Shown here: one piece after another, positions 1-10,330 of the stretch
Layout of the letters: every line of letters starts with the position of its first letter
Numbering within the stretch: position 1 is the first letter of the stretch
Assembly (NCBI RefSeq): GCF_000237925.1
Contig: NC_031495.1
Coordinates: forward strand, 558,001-622,000
Length of the DNA: 64,000 nucleotides
From: Schistosoma mansoni
Lineage: Eukaryota > Platyhelminthes > Trematoda > Strigeidida > Schistosomatidae
Direction: 5' to 3'
Notes under the pieces: generated by a model
Told to the model about the DNA's origin: nothing
The model's input: only the letters and a program-made list of their open reading frames with translations
Databases searched by the model: none
Program-made: the position numbers and the translations under genes

Positions 1-161
1 TTGTTCATTTACTCGTTCTATGAATTTAGAAAAATGCTTTGAATACCTACCAATATTTTACATCAGTCTTAAGATACGAAATGTTTGTAAACTTTTTTTT
101 ACAATACAATGTGAATCACCCGTCCAAATGACTTCATCATTCTGACATTTTGTCATATTAG

Positions 162-3100
162 ATGAGAAACCCAGACAATGTGGTACATGTGGTGTTTCAT
201 TTTCGTCGCTGGTGGAATGGAAATCTCATTCAACATCATGTAGTAATGGTAAGAATTCGTTTCGGTTTATTCTAGTTTTGATTGACACTAGTATTATTTA
301 TATTTCCAAGTTTTTATCCATGTTCGTTGTTTCTGTTAGTTGTAAATAATGCAGATTCTGGCGCAGAAATCTGAATTAAGTCAAGTTTTCACGTTTCATA
401 TTACCATTTAAAGAGAAAGAGGAAGTTGAAAGCAAAGAAGTTCTTTTAGGAATATTTCATTAAGCCACGATTCGAGCACAACCCACCGCAGCATCTCAAT
501 CAAGTCATCTAGACCAAACTAGGCTGTGGCTGCCCCCAAGTGCCCTGGTACGGCCGAGAGTGGGGAGAGTTCGCTCTCCTTCTCGAAATGCTCTCATATG
601 GCCACATGTATATAGCCTCTGCCAGGAAACTCCTACTCACTGCCTACTCGTGGCGGAAGTGTTGTTTACGAAATTGAGAGGACGAAAAGCGAATGTCCGG
701 CGATTTAACCGGGTTGGTGGATATGGTGAGTCCACCTAGGGCAGTTGGAAAACCCTCATTCCAAACCAGTAGTGCACATGGGCTCCAGTATCCTGAGGGA
801 ACAAATAGCGTATAAATCAATCACTGGTCACTGGTTACCATGGGAATGCATCTCTTCACGATGCTCCACTGCCTTGTGGATCAGATCTTTAGGCCAAGGC
901 TCCGGGTGTGGCCCCTAAGAAAACCAACTGCTTCAGTCTGAGCACCTGGGCAGTATCACAGCCCTCACACAAATCAAATGAGATCTGTGAGGCGCATATA
1001 TATCTGGTGCCCCTTTGTACCAATATTTATGTGTTTTAATAAATAAGTTAGGAATATGAAGTATGTCGAGTATAACTAGTCAATAACAAGTACACCACTG
1101 CGACTAATTTTAAACCATGTCACTGAAAATCTCCAATAATTATACCAAGGATCTTAACTGTAAGAAGTCTATATTGTCCGAATAGTTAATGATTTCATAG
1201 ATTGTCACAGTGTTTTAGTTGAATCATCTTTACCCTGTTTGTGTACCTGTATCAGTGATAAGTAGGGTTTTCATGAGAGGAATTCCTAATGTCAAAATGA
1301 AAACAGGGAAAGCTGACCGAATAATGATATGCAATCATGTAGCTAAATAAAGACTGCTCACAACACCGAATTTTTGTCGTCAGCCTCCAACAATAAAACC
1401 ACTAATCATAGTTGAATGAGTAAACTAATTTTGTAAGCCACTCACTTTCTAATGAATTGAAACCTGACTGTTTTGTCTAACTCTTCCCTGTTATAATCCA
1501 TGAGTTAGTGATACTATCCATCCAGCATTTTTTTTAAAATAATAATTTTCTTTTGATTTTAGATGCATTTAAACATGTATGTCAATTGTGTGGCGATCGT
1601 TTTACCACTGTTATTCATTTACGTTATCACAAACGAACTGTACATCAGAGTAAGTTATTCTAAGTAAAGTGAAACTTCTTATTTAAGTATTTAGTGAAAT
1701 TTTCATGGTTGAAATTATGAGTCAATTAAAGCTAGACCACTATGGAAAACCTGGAAGCACTGGATGGCCGTTTCGTCCTATTATGGGACTCCTCAGTGGC
1801 AGTGCGCATCCACTATCCCGCACTCGCGAGGCTCGAACCCAGGACCTACCATTCTCGCGCCAGAGCACTTAGCCGATAGACCACTGAGCCGGCATCCAAC
1901 GGTGTTAATGTCTAACTTCAACCAATCCACGATTTTGAGCAGCTGTTCATCAACTGTCTTCAGTGAGTTGATATCTCTACAACAGACTTGGTAGAACTCT
2001 ACTGGTCACTGCTTCTCACTAGAACTCAAGGAAACATTCCTTACAGTCAGTCACTAGTGAGCATATGCTTATTGATGAGAAGGGGTTTTTGTAGATATTT
2101 CAGTATTTTCATAGTTGAAATCATGAGTCAATTGAAGCTAAACCATCATCGAAAACCTGGAAGCACTGGATGGCCGTTATTTCACAAGAATTAAATCAGT
2201 TTGTTCTGATGTCTTTTAACTTGTAGTTTGTGCTCCGTTTATGTGTTGTCCTCAGTATTTCCTGTTCATATCTATGTCTATTTTCACGATCAAATGGTGT
2301 TTTAACTTTGAAATAACAAAAACTTGACTGTCTTTCGAATCCATGTATCTTAAGAAAATGAAATGACTGTTACCGTCATAACTATTATTTTTTTATAATT
2401 TTACTTTTTTTTCAGAGACTCGAACGTATGACTGTACACAATGTGGACAAAGTTTTCTTCGTCTCAACAGTTTCAAGTATCATTGTTGTATGGAAAGTAA
2501 GAGTACTAAAATAAAAGAGGTTAACTTTTGAGAAAAAATAAAACCACAATAATAACTAATGTAACTCGGTTTTGAGGTGGACTTTCACTTTGGGATATCT
2601 AATGATGTCCACCTCTAGCTTTCTAAAATGTAAGAGGTGTAATAGACGTAAAACTCGTAATTCTGTGGCTAAGCATTAAGTGATAGTTTAATACATTGTT
2701 CTAAAACATTTTCTGTTGTATTCAACGTCTATGCCCTTTACACTACTGAACTTTGTCACTTACCGATTCTCACTGGGATCCCTGTGATACTACTTGAAGT
2801 CTGTCATTGATCGGGCTACATGATCATTATTATTAGTTGTAGTAACTATTTGTGAAGATTTATCTATTCGTAGTCTTTACATTAGAAATGAAATTTAGCT
2901 AGATATTTGTTCTATGCTCTCTTGTTCTCAGTAATTGTTCAACTAATTGTAAACCATATTGTGAACTTGTTCTATTTTTCCGATTTACGAACCATAAGGA
3001 GATTCTTCTAATATCGAAAAGAATCTACACTAAGCTCTCAGTTGACCTATTAACTATTGTTATACGATTTATCGTTCTTAATCTTTTGACAGTTTAGTAT

Positions 3101-6100
3101 TTACAGTCTCCCCTACTCACATCCACTTTTTGGCTTGATCATATCATAATTGTCACATATCATTTTATGGTGTAGTGTGGTCGGGTATATATCTGTGTAT
3201 GAACTACGTATGTTTAAAATATAATATTCGAATAGTGGAAGGTGTTTACTGTGTTCTGGACTCAACAGTCAAAGTTAGGAGAAAAGCTACTGAGTCGAAG
3301 ACCAATGAGGATTCAGAATTGAATCAAGGCTAATAGTGCTGGTTGGGTAGGTAATGAAGGAAGTCATAGAAATCGATATTCTGACTGGTGGTTTTGTTAC
3401 GTGATATCAGTCAAGAGTTGTAAGACATAATAAAGCAACAACTACTGAACACCTATTCAAATAGTATGTTTTATACTATGCCTGGCAGCAGAAGACTAAG
3501 AAGATCCAATTGAGGAAGATAGGAAGGAATTGAGAATTGGAAGGATCATACAAAATGTAAAAGACAATTGATGAAACATTTGTGGTTTTGATATTTTTGA
3601 TGAAGGTATTCTGTAATCTCCTATTGAATAATAAATTGGTCATTCCCACCTGAGCTCTCGTTCACTACAATGGCAGCAAATGTCAGTGCAGATATATAAG
3701 TTTAAATAAAGTCACCACAGTTTTCTTTATACCTTAGAATTTCTGTTTATAATGAAACTAAAAGACCTGACCATTTTAGATAGTTCTTATAGAATTAAAT
3801 ATTAAACTATCCTTACTTACTTACGCCTGTTACCCCTCGTCGAGGAGCATAGGCCTCTCACCAACATTCTCCATCCAACTCTGTCCTGAGCCTTCATTTC
3901 CAGCTGTTATTCATCCTTTTCATATCTGCTTCTATTCCCCGACGTAATGTGTTCTTTGGCCTTCCTCTTTTCCGCTTCCCTTCCGGATTCCAAGTTAGGG
4001 ATTGCTTGTAATGCACATTGGTGATTTCCTTAATGTATGTCCTATCCACTTCCAACGTCTTTTCCTAATTTCCTCTTCAGCTGGAAGCTGGTTTGTCCTC
4101 TCCCACAGAAGGCTGTTACTGATAGTATCCGGCCAATGGATGTTGAGTATTTTGCGTAGACAACTGTTTATAAATACTTGTACCTTCCTGATGATGGTCG
4201 TAGTAGTTCTCCACGTTTCAGCTCCGTGCAATAGGACTGTCTTGACGTTCGTATTGAAGATTCTCACTTTGAAATTAGTTGACAGTTGTTTTGAGTTCCA
4301 TATGTTCTTCAATTGTAGAAATGCTGCCCTTGCTTTGCCAATCCCTCGCCTTAAACTATCCTCTTATAATATAATTTAGTTTATGATGTTGTTAAGACCT
4401 TTATTTGTTCTTCAAGAATCTAATTCATGATTATGTTCTATTTTCCCCAGATAAATCGACTAGTGTGAAAACCGATGATAACTCTGTATCATCAACCTCA
4501 AATCAACTATCTACACTTGACTCACCTGTCACTACTCAACAATCAACAACATCATCGAATTTCCCTACACCTTTATTAGGTATTACACCACCAGGATCAT
4601 CAAATAATCCAAATCTTACAGCTATTGCAGTTCTATCAGCTGTAGTCTCAAGTTTTGGTTTATCAGCATTGTCTTCAACTTCCGAATTTACACCTAATTT
4701 AATCAAATCTACTGACCATACAAGCAATACAGATTCTAATTGTGGTAAGGTTGGATTATTTCAAATGATCAAATAGACCAGTGTGTATATTGCATAATTT
4801 ATTATGCTTTAATTTCGCTTTTAACACGAATTGTGAATAGTTATTCGAAGAGAGCTTTTCTATGACTTTCCTCCAATTTTCTCAACATTTCTTTATCAGA
4901 AGGGGTTTTGTGAAGATTTCAGTATTTTCATAATTGAAATCATGAGTCAATTGAATCTAGACCACCATGGAAAATGTGGAAGCACTGGACGGCCGTTTCG
5001 TCCTATTATGGGACTCCTCAGTGGCAGTGCGCATCCACGATCCCGCACTCGCAAGATTCTTTATCATCATCTTAATTATTAGAAGTAAACAAGGATTCAC
5101 TCATATTGTATAAATTTTCACAACATAACAGCATCAAATCGACAATAAACAGTGAAAGTTAATGATTAAAACGTTCTATTTTTAACTAGTTTCTCCTAGA
5201 TTCAAATCCTACATAAACTACTTCAAATTGGATAGCTGAGTAGTATTATAGTGTATGCTACTTATGTCGACATACGTAGTATATAACACCAATTAGAAAT
5301 GGAAGGTTTAGCAACAGAATGTTAGGAGGATCGAATCGAAGAGATCGGGAACAGACAGTAATTGTTATGGTAATGAAGTTTAAGACAATTAATAAAGGAT
5401 TTACAAATGAAGTGTTGAACGTATAGTTTTCACATTTAACGAAAGAACTCAATGATTTTATATTAAAATATATTTTAGGTTGTCCCCATCAATGTGTTCA
5501 TTCATTACAGTATCACCAGTTATCATAATTTTTTAAAATGTAGCTAATAGCTGAGTATAAGTATCTGTACTTGACTGATAATAATATAATTATTAACTTT
5601 ATTTTGTATTATTCCTTTAGAAAATGAGTACTTAGGATGCTTTGATGATCCTGGGTTCCTATCTATCCGATAGGTTTCACTGATTCTGAGCGCTGCCAAG
5701 TTATATCTCCTCATTTCCATAGTTGTTTGATTGGCTCACCGGTCTTCCACATTGTCCTAACATTCCATGTATCTATATTAAATGTTGCTCTGGTTCTTAG
5801 AAGGGGCATCAGTCTCATGATTTAGGAAGTATTTTGGCTTTCACCATGAGACGTCATAATTCTTCTAAATGAAGATTGTTCAACTCGTAGGTTAGGGTTT
5901 AAATCTTTTATTCTGGTTAGCGTTTTTTTTTACCAAGGTTGTTTCCTAGGGGACTGAGTTACTAACGCCATACATAGCCGTCTTCCTTTACCCGGTTTTC
6001 GAACCGGGAGTAACCCTATAAGATCTACTGGCAGAGTTCAGAGTAAACCTTGACTGTCAGTGGGTTATACCCATGCGAAACGACTTCTCTACCAACTGAA

Positions 6101-6703
6101 TTCTGGTCTACCCACTGTATTATCTATTTTTAATGTCATCCACTTCAACACAAACAGATGGACGATCTCAGTAGAACCAGTCACTTCCAACATTGAATAT
6201 TTGAGACTTATGATTTAAATATTTCCTGAGTATCGATAAATAAATGAGCGAATAAAGTTGAGTTCCTTGTTGATAACCTTGTGTTTTCGTTTTTATTTTC
6301 AGTGTCTACTGAACAATCTTCCACACTTCCTACGCCTTCACTTGAGTCTTCACAAACAGTGGATACAACTACTCTCTCCAATTTGAAATTATCACTTCCC
6401 AACTTTTTCTTTAATAGTCCTACAAACACGACGACGACGTCTTTAGACTCTTCCTCTACTTCTAATGTTATTGTTAACACTTCTGCTCAAACGTCTTTAA
6501 TGAATCATGTTACATTGACGAATGCTTTAGCTGTTCTCAATACTTTTGCTTCATTCCCTACAAATGGAATTCATTCACCGAATATGCACAGTGCTTCCAA
6601 TATTAAACAATTAAATAGTAGTACCAACTCGAATACAATTAAGACTGAACCAATCACTACTAGTACTGCTGTCACTGAAATTGACCCATCTATATTAATT
6701 TAA
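162..6703 (+). CDS. C2H2 zinc-finger protein, 3' five exons
   Basis: Five exons join in one open frame, all through phase-1 introns with AG/GT borders: 162-248, 1563-1649, 2416-2496, 4451-4744 and 6303-6703 (TAA stop). The first three each encode one finger. Finger 1 is C-x2-C-x12-H-x3-C after a GEKP-like linker (EKPRQC). Finger 2 is canonical C-x2-C-x12-H-x4-H. Finger 3 (CTQCGQSF...KYHCC) keeps C, C and H, but its fourth ligand is irregular. The last two exons encode a long Ser/Thr/Asn-rich, low-complexity tail with no domain I recognise; it ends in SILI. The family binds DNA or RNA, so a nuclear transcription regulator is likely, but no orthologue is recognised. The gene is 5'-incomplete: more fingers probably lie upstream of the window. 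Its introns carry SINE, hammerhead, LINE and LTR insertions. Confidence 0.8.
249..532. other. Intron sequence, nothing recognised
   Basis: First visible intron of the zinc-finger gene up to the SINE-like repeat. I see no coding signal or known repeat here. Confidence 0.5.
533..1047 (+). repeat. SINE-like ~520 bp repeat, copy 1
   Basis: Starts near ccctggtacggccgagagtg and ends in gtgccc-ctttgtaccaatat followed by an aataaata tail. Six other long or truncated copies occur in this window. The last ~58 bp match the 3' end of the LINE at 21278-24490, so it is probably mobilised by that LINE. It has no ORF. It sits in the first visible intron of the zinc-finger gene. Confidence 0.75.
1048..1562. 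other. Intron sequence with a possible LINE 3' crumb
   Basis: Non-coding. Around 1085-1150 there is weak resemblance to the LINE 3' fragments at 15.2 kb and 37.3 kb (cactgcgacta, ccatgtcac, tctccaa). Nothing else is visible. Confidence 0.35.
1700..2180 (-). repeat. Family B hammerhead SINE, 1.2-unit tandem dimer
   Basis: On the minus strand this has a tRNA-like head (A-box-like tggtctatcgg, B-box-like ggttcgagcct), then a hammerhead ribozyme motif at about 1757-1806, then a tail ending in gactcataatttcaacc. The tail sequence recurs after 406 bp (gtcaatt at 1721 and 2127), so this is a head-to-tail partial dimer. The ribozyme core reads CTGAGGAG, stem II GTCC/GGAC, CGAAAC, then a short self-complementary stem III. 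It lies in an intron of the zinc-finger gene, antisense to it. Confidence 0.7.
2497..3054. other. Intron sequence, nothing recognised
   Basis: AT-rich intron of the zinc-finger gene between the third finger exon and the LTR relic. No ORF or repeat unit that I can identify. Confidence 0.45.
3055..3430 (+). mobile_element. LTR relic (family C-like)
   Basis: Shares tggtgtagtgtggtcgggta, a TATA-like tatatctgtg and the ctactgag...gattcagaa stretch with 6885-7140 (inverted) and 7280-7612. It is more distantly alignable to the 515 bp LTRs at 16638 and 19543 (shared ordered blocks acgattta, ttttatggt, gtgttctgga). Exact ends are unclear and no internal region follows. Confidence 0.5.
3464..3669. repeat. 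Partial terminal-repeat copy of the 40.5 kb element
   Basis: Matches in order the terminal repeat at 41170-41434: gaagatccaattgagg, agacaattgatgaaa, and an end in gttcactaca. Decayed and without an internal region. Confidence 0.45.
3812..4365 (-). mobile_element. SR2-like RTE LINE, 3' fragment
   Basis: The minus strand encodes the C-terminal part of a LINE reverse transcriptase over 4312-3995 ([20 protein letters not shown], then [18 protein letters not shown]). It continues past a frame change into the 3' UTR and ends in a taagtaagtaag tail at 3812. It is 5'-truncated, as expected of LINE insertion. Related fragments are at 39825, 41790, 43418 and 50020. The plus-strand ORF over the same bases is a shadow. 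Confidence 0.75.
4895..5057 (-). repeat. Family B hammerhead SINE, tRNA head truncated
   Basis: On the minus strand the hammerhead (about 4979-5033) has core CTGAGGAG, GTCC/GGAC stem II, CGAAAC and an intact GTC cleavage triplet before CAGTGC. It uses the longer stem-I junction (gcactgccactgagg). The copy stops just inside the tRNA-like region at 5057. It lies in the intron between the last two zinc-finger-gene exons. Confidence 0.7.
5252..5519. repeat. Solo terminal repeat of the 40.5 kb element family
   Basis: 268 bp from tgtatgctacttatgtcgac to ttcattaca, matching in order and length the 265 bp repeat at 41170-41434. Near one end is an imperfect palindrome centred on tatgtcgacata. No internal region, so it is consistent with a solo LTR. 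Confidence 0.5.
5630..6130 (-). mobile_element. SR2-like LINE, 5' UTR and start of endonuclease ORF
   Basis: On the minus strand a GC-richer leader (5915-6130) is followed by a decayed start of an apurinic-type endonuclease: [15 protein letters not shown], then WNVRTMW (compare the family motif WNVRT at the endonuclease N-terminus). It breaks off at 5630. The leader matches 54935-55050. Interrupted by stops, so dead. Confidence 0.6.
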
Positions 6704-6884
6704 TAAAAGGTAAAATTATTAGATTACGATATGTTGTAAACTTAATACATTCGTGACTGTTTTCATTTATTAATCTCACGAAGTTGAAGTTGATGTAACT
6801 GTTCGTATTTTGAATTGTGTAGTTTTAAGAAATATACTATGATTTTCAGTCCAATTCATTCATGATACACATTTTGCTACGACT

Positions 6885-7140
6885 TTAGGCTGCTCCCTAA
6901 TGTCATGTGACAAAACTGCCAGTCAGAATATCGATTTCTTTGACTTCCTCCATTACCCAACCAACCATCACTATTAGCCTTGATTCACTTCTGAATCTTT
7001 ATTGGTCCTCGATTCACTAACTTTTCTCCTTACCTTGACTGTTGAACCCAGAACACAGTAAACACCCTCCACTATTCGAATATTATATTTTAAACATATG
7101 TAGTTCATACACAGACATATACCCGACCACACTACACCAA
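6885..7140 (-). mobile_element. LTR relic, inverted copy
   Basis: Reverse complement of the repeat at 3055-3430 and 7280-7612 (for example tacccgaccacactacacc). It lies head to head with the copy at 7280, about 140 bp away, just downstream of the zinc-finger stop codon. Confidence 0.5.
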
Positions 7141-7279
7141 ATCGTGTCCGTTTGTTAAGTGATTATCTCGGGATTCAACAGTACATTTTGTTATTCCAAC
7201 AAGCTTTAATATTTCTTCTGATACATCCAGAGTTTTATTCTGTCGGTAATACTTATGAACAGCCAATTAAATTCCATAT

Positions 7280-7612
7280 CCTTTTAGAGTCTCCCCTACA
7301 CATAGCCACTTTTTGGCTTGATCATATCATAATTGGCATATATCATTTTATGGTGTAGTGTGGTCGGGTATATATCTGTATGTGAACTAATTGTGTTTAA
7401 AATATAATATTCGAATAGTGGAAGGTGTTTACTGTGTTTTGGATTCCACAGTCAAGGTAGAGAGAAAAGCTACTGAATCGAGAACCGATGGGGATTCAGA
7501 AATGAATCAAGGCTAATAGTGCTGGTTAGTGTGTGGTTGGTTGGGTAATGGAGGAAGTCAAAGAAGTCGATATTCTGACTGATGGTTTTGTCACGTGACA
7601 CCAGTGAGAGGC
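7280..7612 (+). mobile_element. LTR relic, direct copy
   Basis: Carries tggtgtagtgtggtcgggta and the downstream blocks of the 3055 copy in the same order, ending near gtcacgtgaca. It forms an inverted pair with 6885-7140. Confidence 0.5.
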
Positions 7613-7739
7613 TTGAAGTCATAACTTCTATGTTTTGTTGTTTATTTTATCTGTGTAGTTGATGATTCAAATAGTTTACCGTCTCAATGGTATAACTAAT
7701 GTGATACAACATTTTTAGAATGAGATTGGTTATGGTAAC

Positions 7740-8161
7740 TGTTACGATATTCACAGGAATATCCCAAAATTATCTCGAATGTAAAGTGGTATGTTTTTAG
7801 ACTCTTCACATAATTCGCATGTTATTTCCTATTGGCCATTATTTACAGTTGTCCTAACTATGACTTTCACGTGTCGTTTTCCTATTGGTCAATTTTGAGT
7901 TGTCCTAATTATAACCTTTACATGTCCTTCCTTTCCATTGGTTACTGTTAATAGTCATCTTAACTGTATAAATATGTCTTGTCTGTAAACCATATTTGTT
8001 CTGCTGCTGACCCCATAAACAATTCTCATTTAACGGCTGTGTTCTGATTTATTGGAGTTGGGGAACAGTATTGGGGTCGAACTAGGATATCTGAATTTGG
8101 TCAATCGGTAGAATTTCGTGTAGTCCTATCGCAATACGTAATATTTGGGAAATTTATAACA
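7740..8161 (+). mobile_element. 5' LTR of gypsy element, left arm
   Basis: 422 bp bounded by TGTTACGATATTC and TTTATAACA. A TATA-like ctgtataaatatg lies near 7966. Three bases after it is tggcgacggag at 8165, in the place of a tRNA primer-binding site. An almost identical LTR of the same 422 bp length lies inverted at 11099-11520. Confidence 0.8.
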
Positions 8162-8202
8162 ATTTGGCGACGGAGATTTTGCAAACAAGTTGCTGACTAG
8201 CT

Positions 8203-9774
8203 ATGGATCCAGTTAAATTAGAAGAATTGTTCGAACAACAGCTGAAGCTGATGGAGATGTTTACTCAGACGCAGATCTCTTCTCGAGTCTCATGTACACC
8301 AACAATCCCTCAATCAGTCGACGGTAATACCAGTGGTATTTCAGAGTTTCTTTATGATCCTGATGCCAATATTACACTTGATACCTGGTTCAGACGTTAT
8401 GAAGATCTTTTTAAAGTCGACCTTGCTGACAGAGATGATTCGTGGAAGGTGCGTCTTCTCCTTCGAAAACTTGGTCCATCAGAGCTTGATAAGTATTGCA
8501 ACTTCATTCTACCGCAGAACCCACGAGACCGTTCCTTCGATGCCACTGTTCAAACTCTCAGACAACTTTTTGGTGACCATCATTCACTTTTCAATACTCG
8601 CTATCGCTGTTTAAAACTGGTCATGAACGAGTCCGATGATTTCCTAACCCATGTTGGCATTGTCAACCGTGAGTGCGAACGGTTTAAGCTCAAATCCCTT
8701 ACCGACAACCAATTCAAATCCCTCGTATTCATATGTAGTCTTCAGTCACCCAAATTCTCCGACATCAGAACTCGATTGCTGAACCGCCTTGAACAAGATC
8801 CAACGCTGACACTCAATGCAATCGCCGACGAGTATCAACGCATTGTCAACCTGCAGCGTGACACCACTTTGGTCCAATCTGGGGGCCAGGGTGGTTCCGA
8901 AGTTCACGCTGTCCAACGTCCGAACAAATCTCCGAGATCGACAACCTGTAGTCCTACGAAAGCCAGTGCTCCTTCTTTCTCTAATCACTCCAGACCGGTT
9001 CACAAGAAGCCCCCCTCTCCATGTTGGCACTGTGGAGCTTGGCATTACGTGAAATTTTGTCCATTCAAACAGCAGCTGTGCGATCGCTGTCATAAAGTTG
9101 GTCACAAAAGCGGTTTTTGCCAATCCCATCGACCCAATATCCGTCGAAATGCACAGACGCAACGTCGTTATCCTAAAAAGCCGGTTCCCTCATCAGGAAG
9201 TTTAGCAGCAGTCTTCCACATCCATGCCGCCACGCGACGCAAATTTCTAACCCTCTCAATCAATGGTCAGCCAGTTCGATTGCAGTTGGACACTGCATCA
9301 GATATCACTATTCTGTCGAAAGATACTTGGCGAACCTTGGGTCAACCTCCCATCAAACCATCTTCGCAGACAGCCGTTAGTGCATGTGGTGGTCATCTCC
9401 GCCTTCATGGTGAACTTAATTGCTGTATTTCGTTCAGAGATACAACCTTCAACGGAACATGCTACATCACCAAATCTCCTCTCAACCTTCTGGGTTTAGA
9501 TTGGTTCGAAGAACTTGGTCTTGCCAATCTTCCTATCAGCACTATCTGTAATCAAGTACAAACTCCTGCTACTACACAACAGCATGCTTCAGACCTCCAA
9601 AATCGATTCATCGAACTCCTCCAGCCTGGATGGAAGCTACGAACAGTCCATAGTGCGATGGCACCCAGGCGAGTAACCCGGCAGAGTCCTCGAATGCAGA
9701 ACATTCGAATTCCCTACAAAGTTGGTGCGAAAGTGTATGTGCGGGACTATAGACATGGGTATGATAGATGGTGA
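8203..9774 (+). CDS. Gypsy-type Gag-protease joined to integrase tail
   Basis: 523-codon ORF starting 41 bp after the LTR. Residues ~40-230 are a capsid-like helical Gag region. Two zinc knuckles follow: C274-x2-C-x3-H-x4-C and the canonical C293-x2-C-x4-H-x4-C306. An aspartic-protease segment starts near residue 345, with LQLDTASDITIL (Asp363) and later LLGLDW. From about residue 480 the protein switches to an integrase C-terminal stretch (IPYKVGAKVYVRDY), so reverse transcriptase, RNase H and the integrase core are missing by internal deletion. The family makes the particle proteins of Ty3/gypsy retrotransposons. The element cannot be autonomous. Zinc-knuckle style resembles the mag/Saci-type lineage of trematodes (tentative). 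Confidence 0.8.
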   Translation: MDPVKLEELFEQQLKLMEMFTQTQISSRVSCTPTIPQSVDGNTSGISEFLYDPDANITLDTWFRRYEDLFKVDLADRDDSWKVRLLLRKLGPSELDKYCNFILPQNPRDRSFDATVQTLRQLFGDHHSLFNTRYRCLKLVMNESDDFLTHVGIVNRECERFKLKSLTDNQFKSLVFICSLQSPKFSDIRTRLLNRLEQDPTLTLNAIADEYQRIVNLQRDTTLVQSGGQGGSEVHAVQRPNKSPRSTTCSPTKASAPSFSNHSRPVHKKPPSPCWHCGAWHYVKFCPFKQQLCDRCHKVGHKSGFCQSHRPNIRRNAQTQRRYPKKPVPSSGSLAAVFHIHAATRRKFLTLSINGQPVRLQLDTASDITILSKDTWRTLGQPPIKPSSQTAVSACGGHLRLHGELNCCISFRDTTFNGTCYITKSPLNLLGLDWFEELGLANLPISTICNQVQTPATTQQHASDLQNRFIELLQPGWKLRTVHSAMAPRRVTRQSPRMQNIRIPYKVGAKVYVRDYRHGYDRW

Positions 9775-9905
9775 AGTCGCAAAGAGACAGGGGAAGGTCA
9801 TGTATGAGGTCAGAGTAAACCAAGAAATCTGGACCAGGCATCATAATCAACTACGGCCAAGAGATGCCAAAGAAAAAGTTGGAATTATTAACCGAGTTCC
9901 TAATA
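9722..9905 (+). pseudogene. Pol C-terminal remnant, left arm
   Basis: Continues the integrase tail after a frame change: EVRVNQEIWTRHHNQLRP, then EKVGIINRVP. After about 9905 the sequence turns into the reverse complement of the right-arm element. Confidence 0.6.
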
Positions 9906-10130
9906 CCTCCCCTTGGAAAAAATTAATAGCGACGCAACCGTGGGTTTACCTGACAGTTCTTTGGTTTTCTTCGTTTGCGCTTTGACCTCCTTCGAGGTAA
10001 CGACCGAGAACCTGAAGAATGTTCTGCTTGATTAGACGACTCAGTTGCCTCCGTTGTAGGCATCGGCGGAAGTTGAAAAGTATCTAGCAGTAAGTCGAGG
10101 GGAACTCGGTTAATAATTCCAACTTTTTCT
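9906..10130 (-). pseudogene. Pol C-terminus and 3' end, right arm
   Basis: The minus strand reads EKVGIINRVPLDLLLDTF and continues to a basic tail (RRRSKRKRRKPKN) with a stop at 9923. Downstream on that strand is ccaaggggagg, a polypurine tract of the kind that precedes a 3' LTR. No LTR follows; the inverted left arm starts instead. Confidence 0.65.
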
Positions 10131-10330
10131 NNNNNNNNNNNNNNNNNNNNNNNNNNNNNNNNNNNNNNNNNNNNNNNNNNNNNNNNNNNNNNNNNNNNNN
10201 NNNNNNNNNNNNNNNNNNNNNNNNNNNNNNNNNNNNNNNNNNNNNNNNNNNNNNNNNNNNNNNNNNNNNNNNNNNNNNNNNNNNNNNNNNNNNNNNNNNN
10301 NNNNNNNNNNNNNNNNNNNNNNNNNNNNNN
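10131..10330. other. Assembly gap (200 N)
   Basis: Exactly 200 N. On the minus strand it separates Gag (ending near VQRPN) from the pol C-terminus (EKVGIINRVP). In the left arm those two points are about 945 bp apart, so the gap size is probably a placeholder. Confidence 0.99.

Noticed and set aside
4002-4379. 125-codon plus-strand ORF
   Set aside because: Shadow of the minus-strand LINE RT fragment; the same applies to 40003-40308 and to the opposite-frame ORFs over the LINE at 21.4-24 kb.
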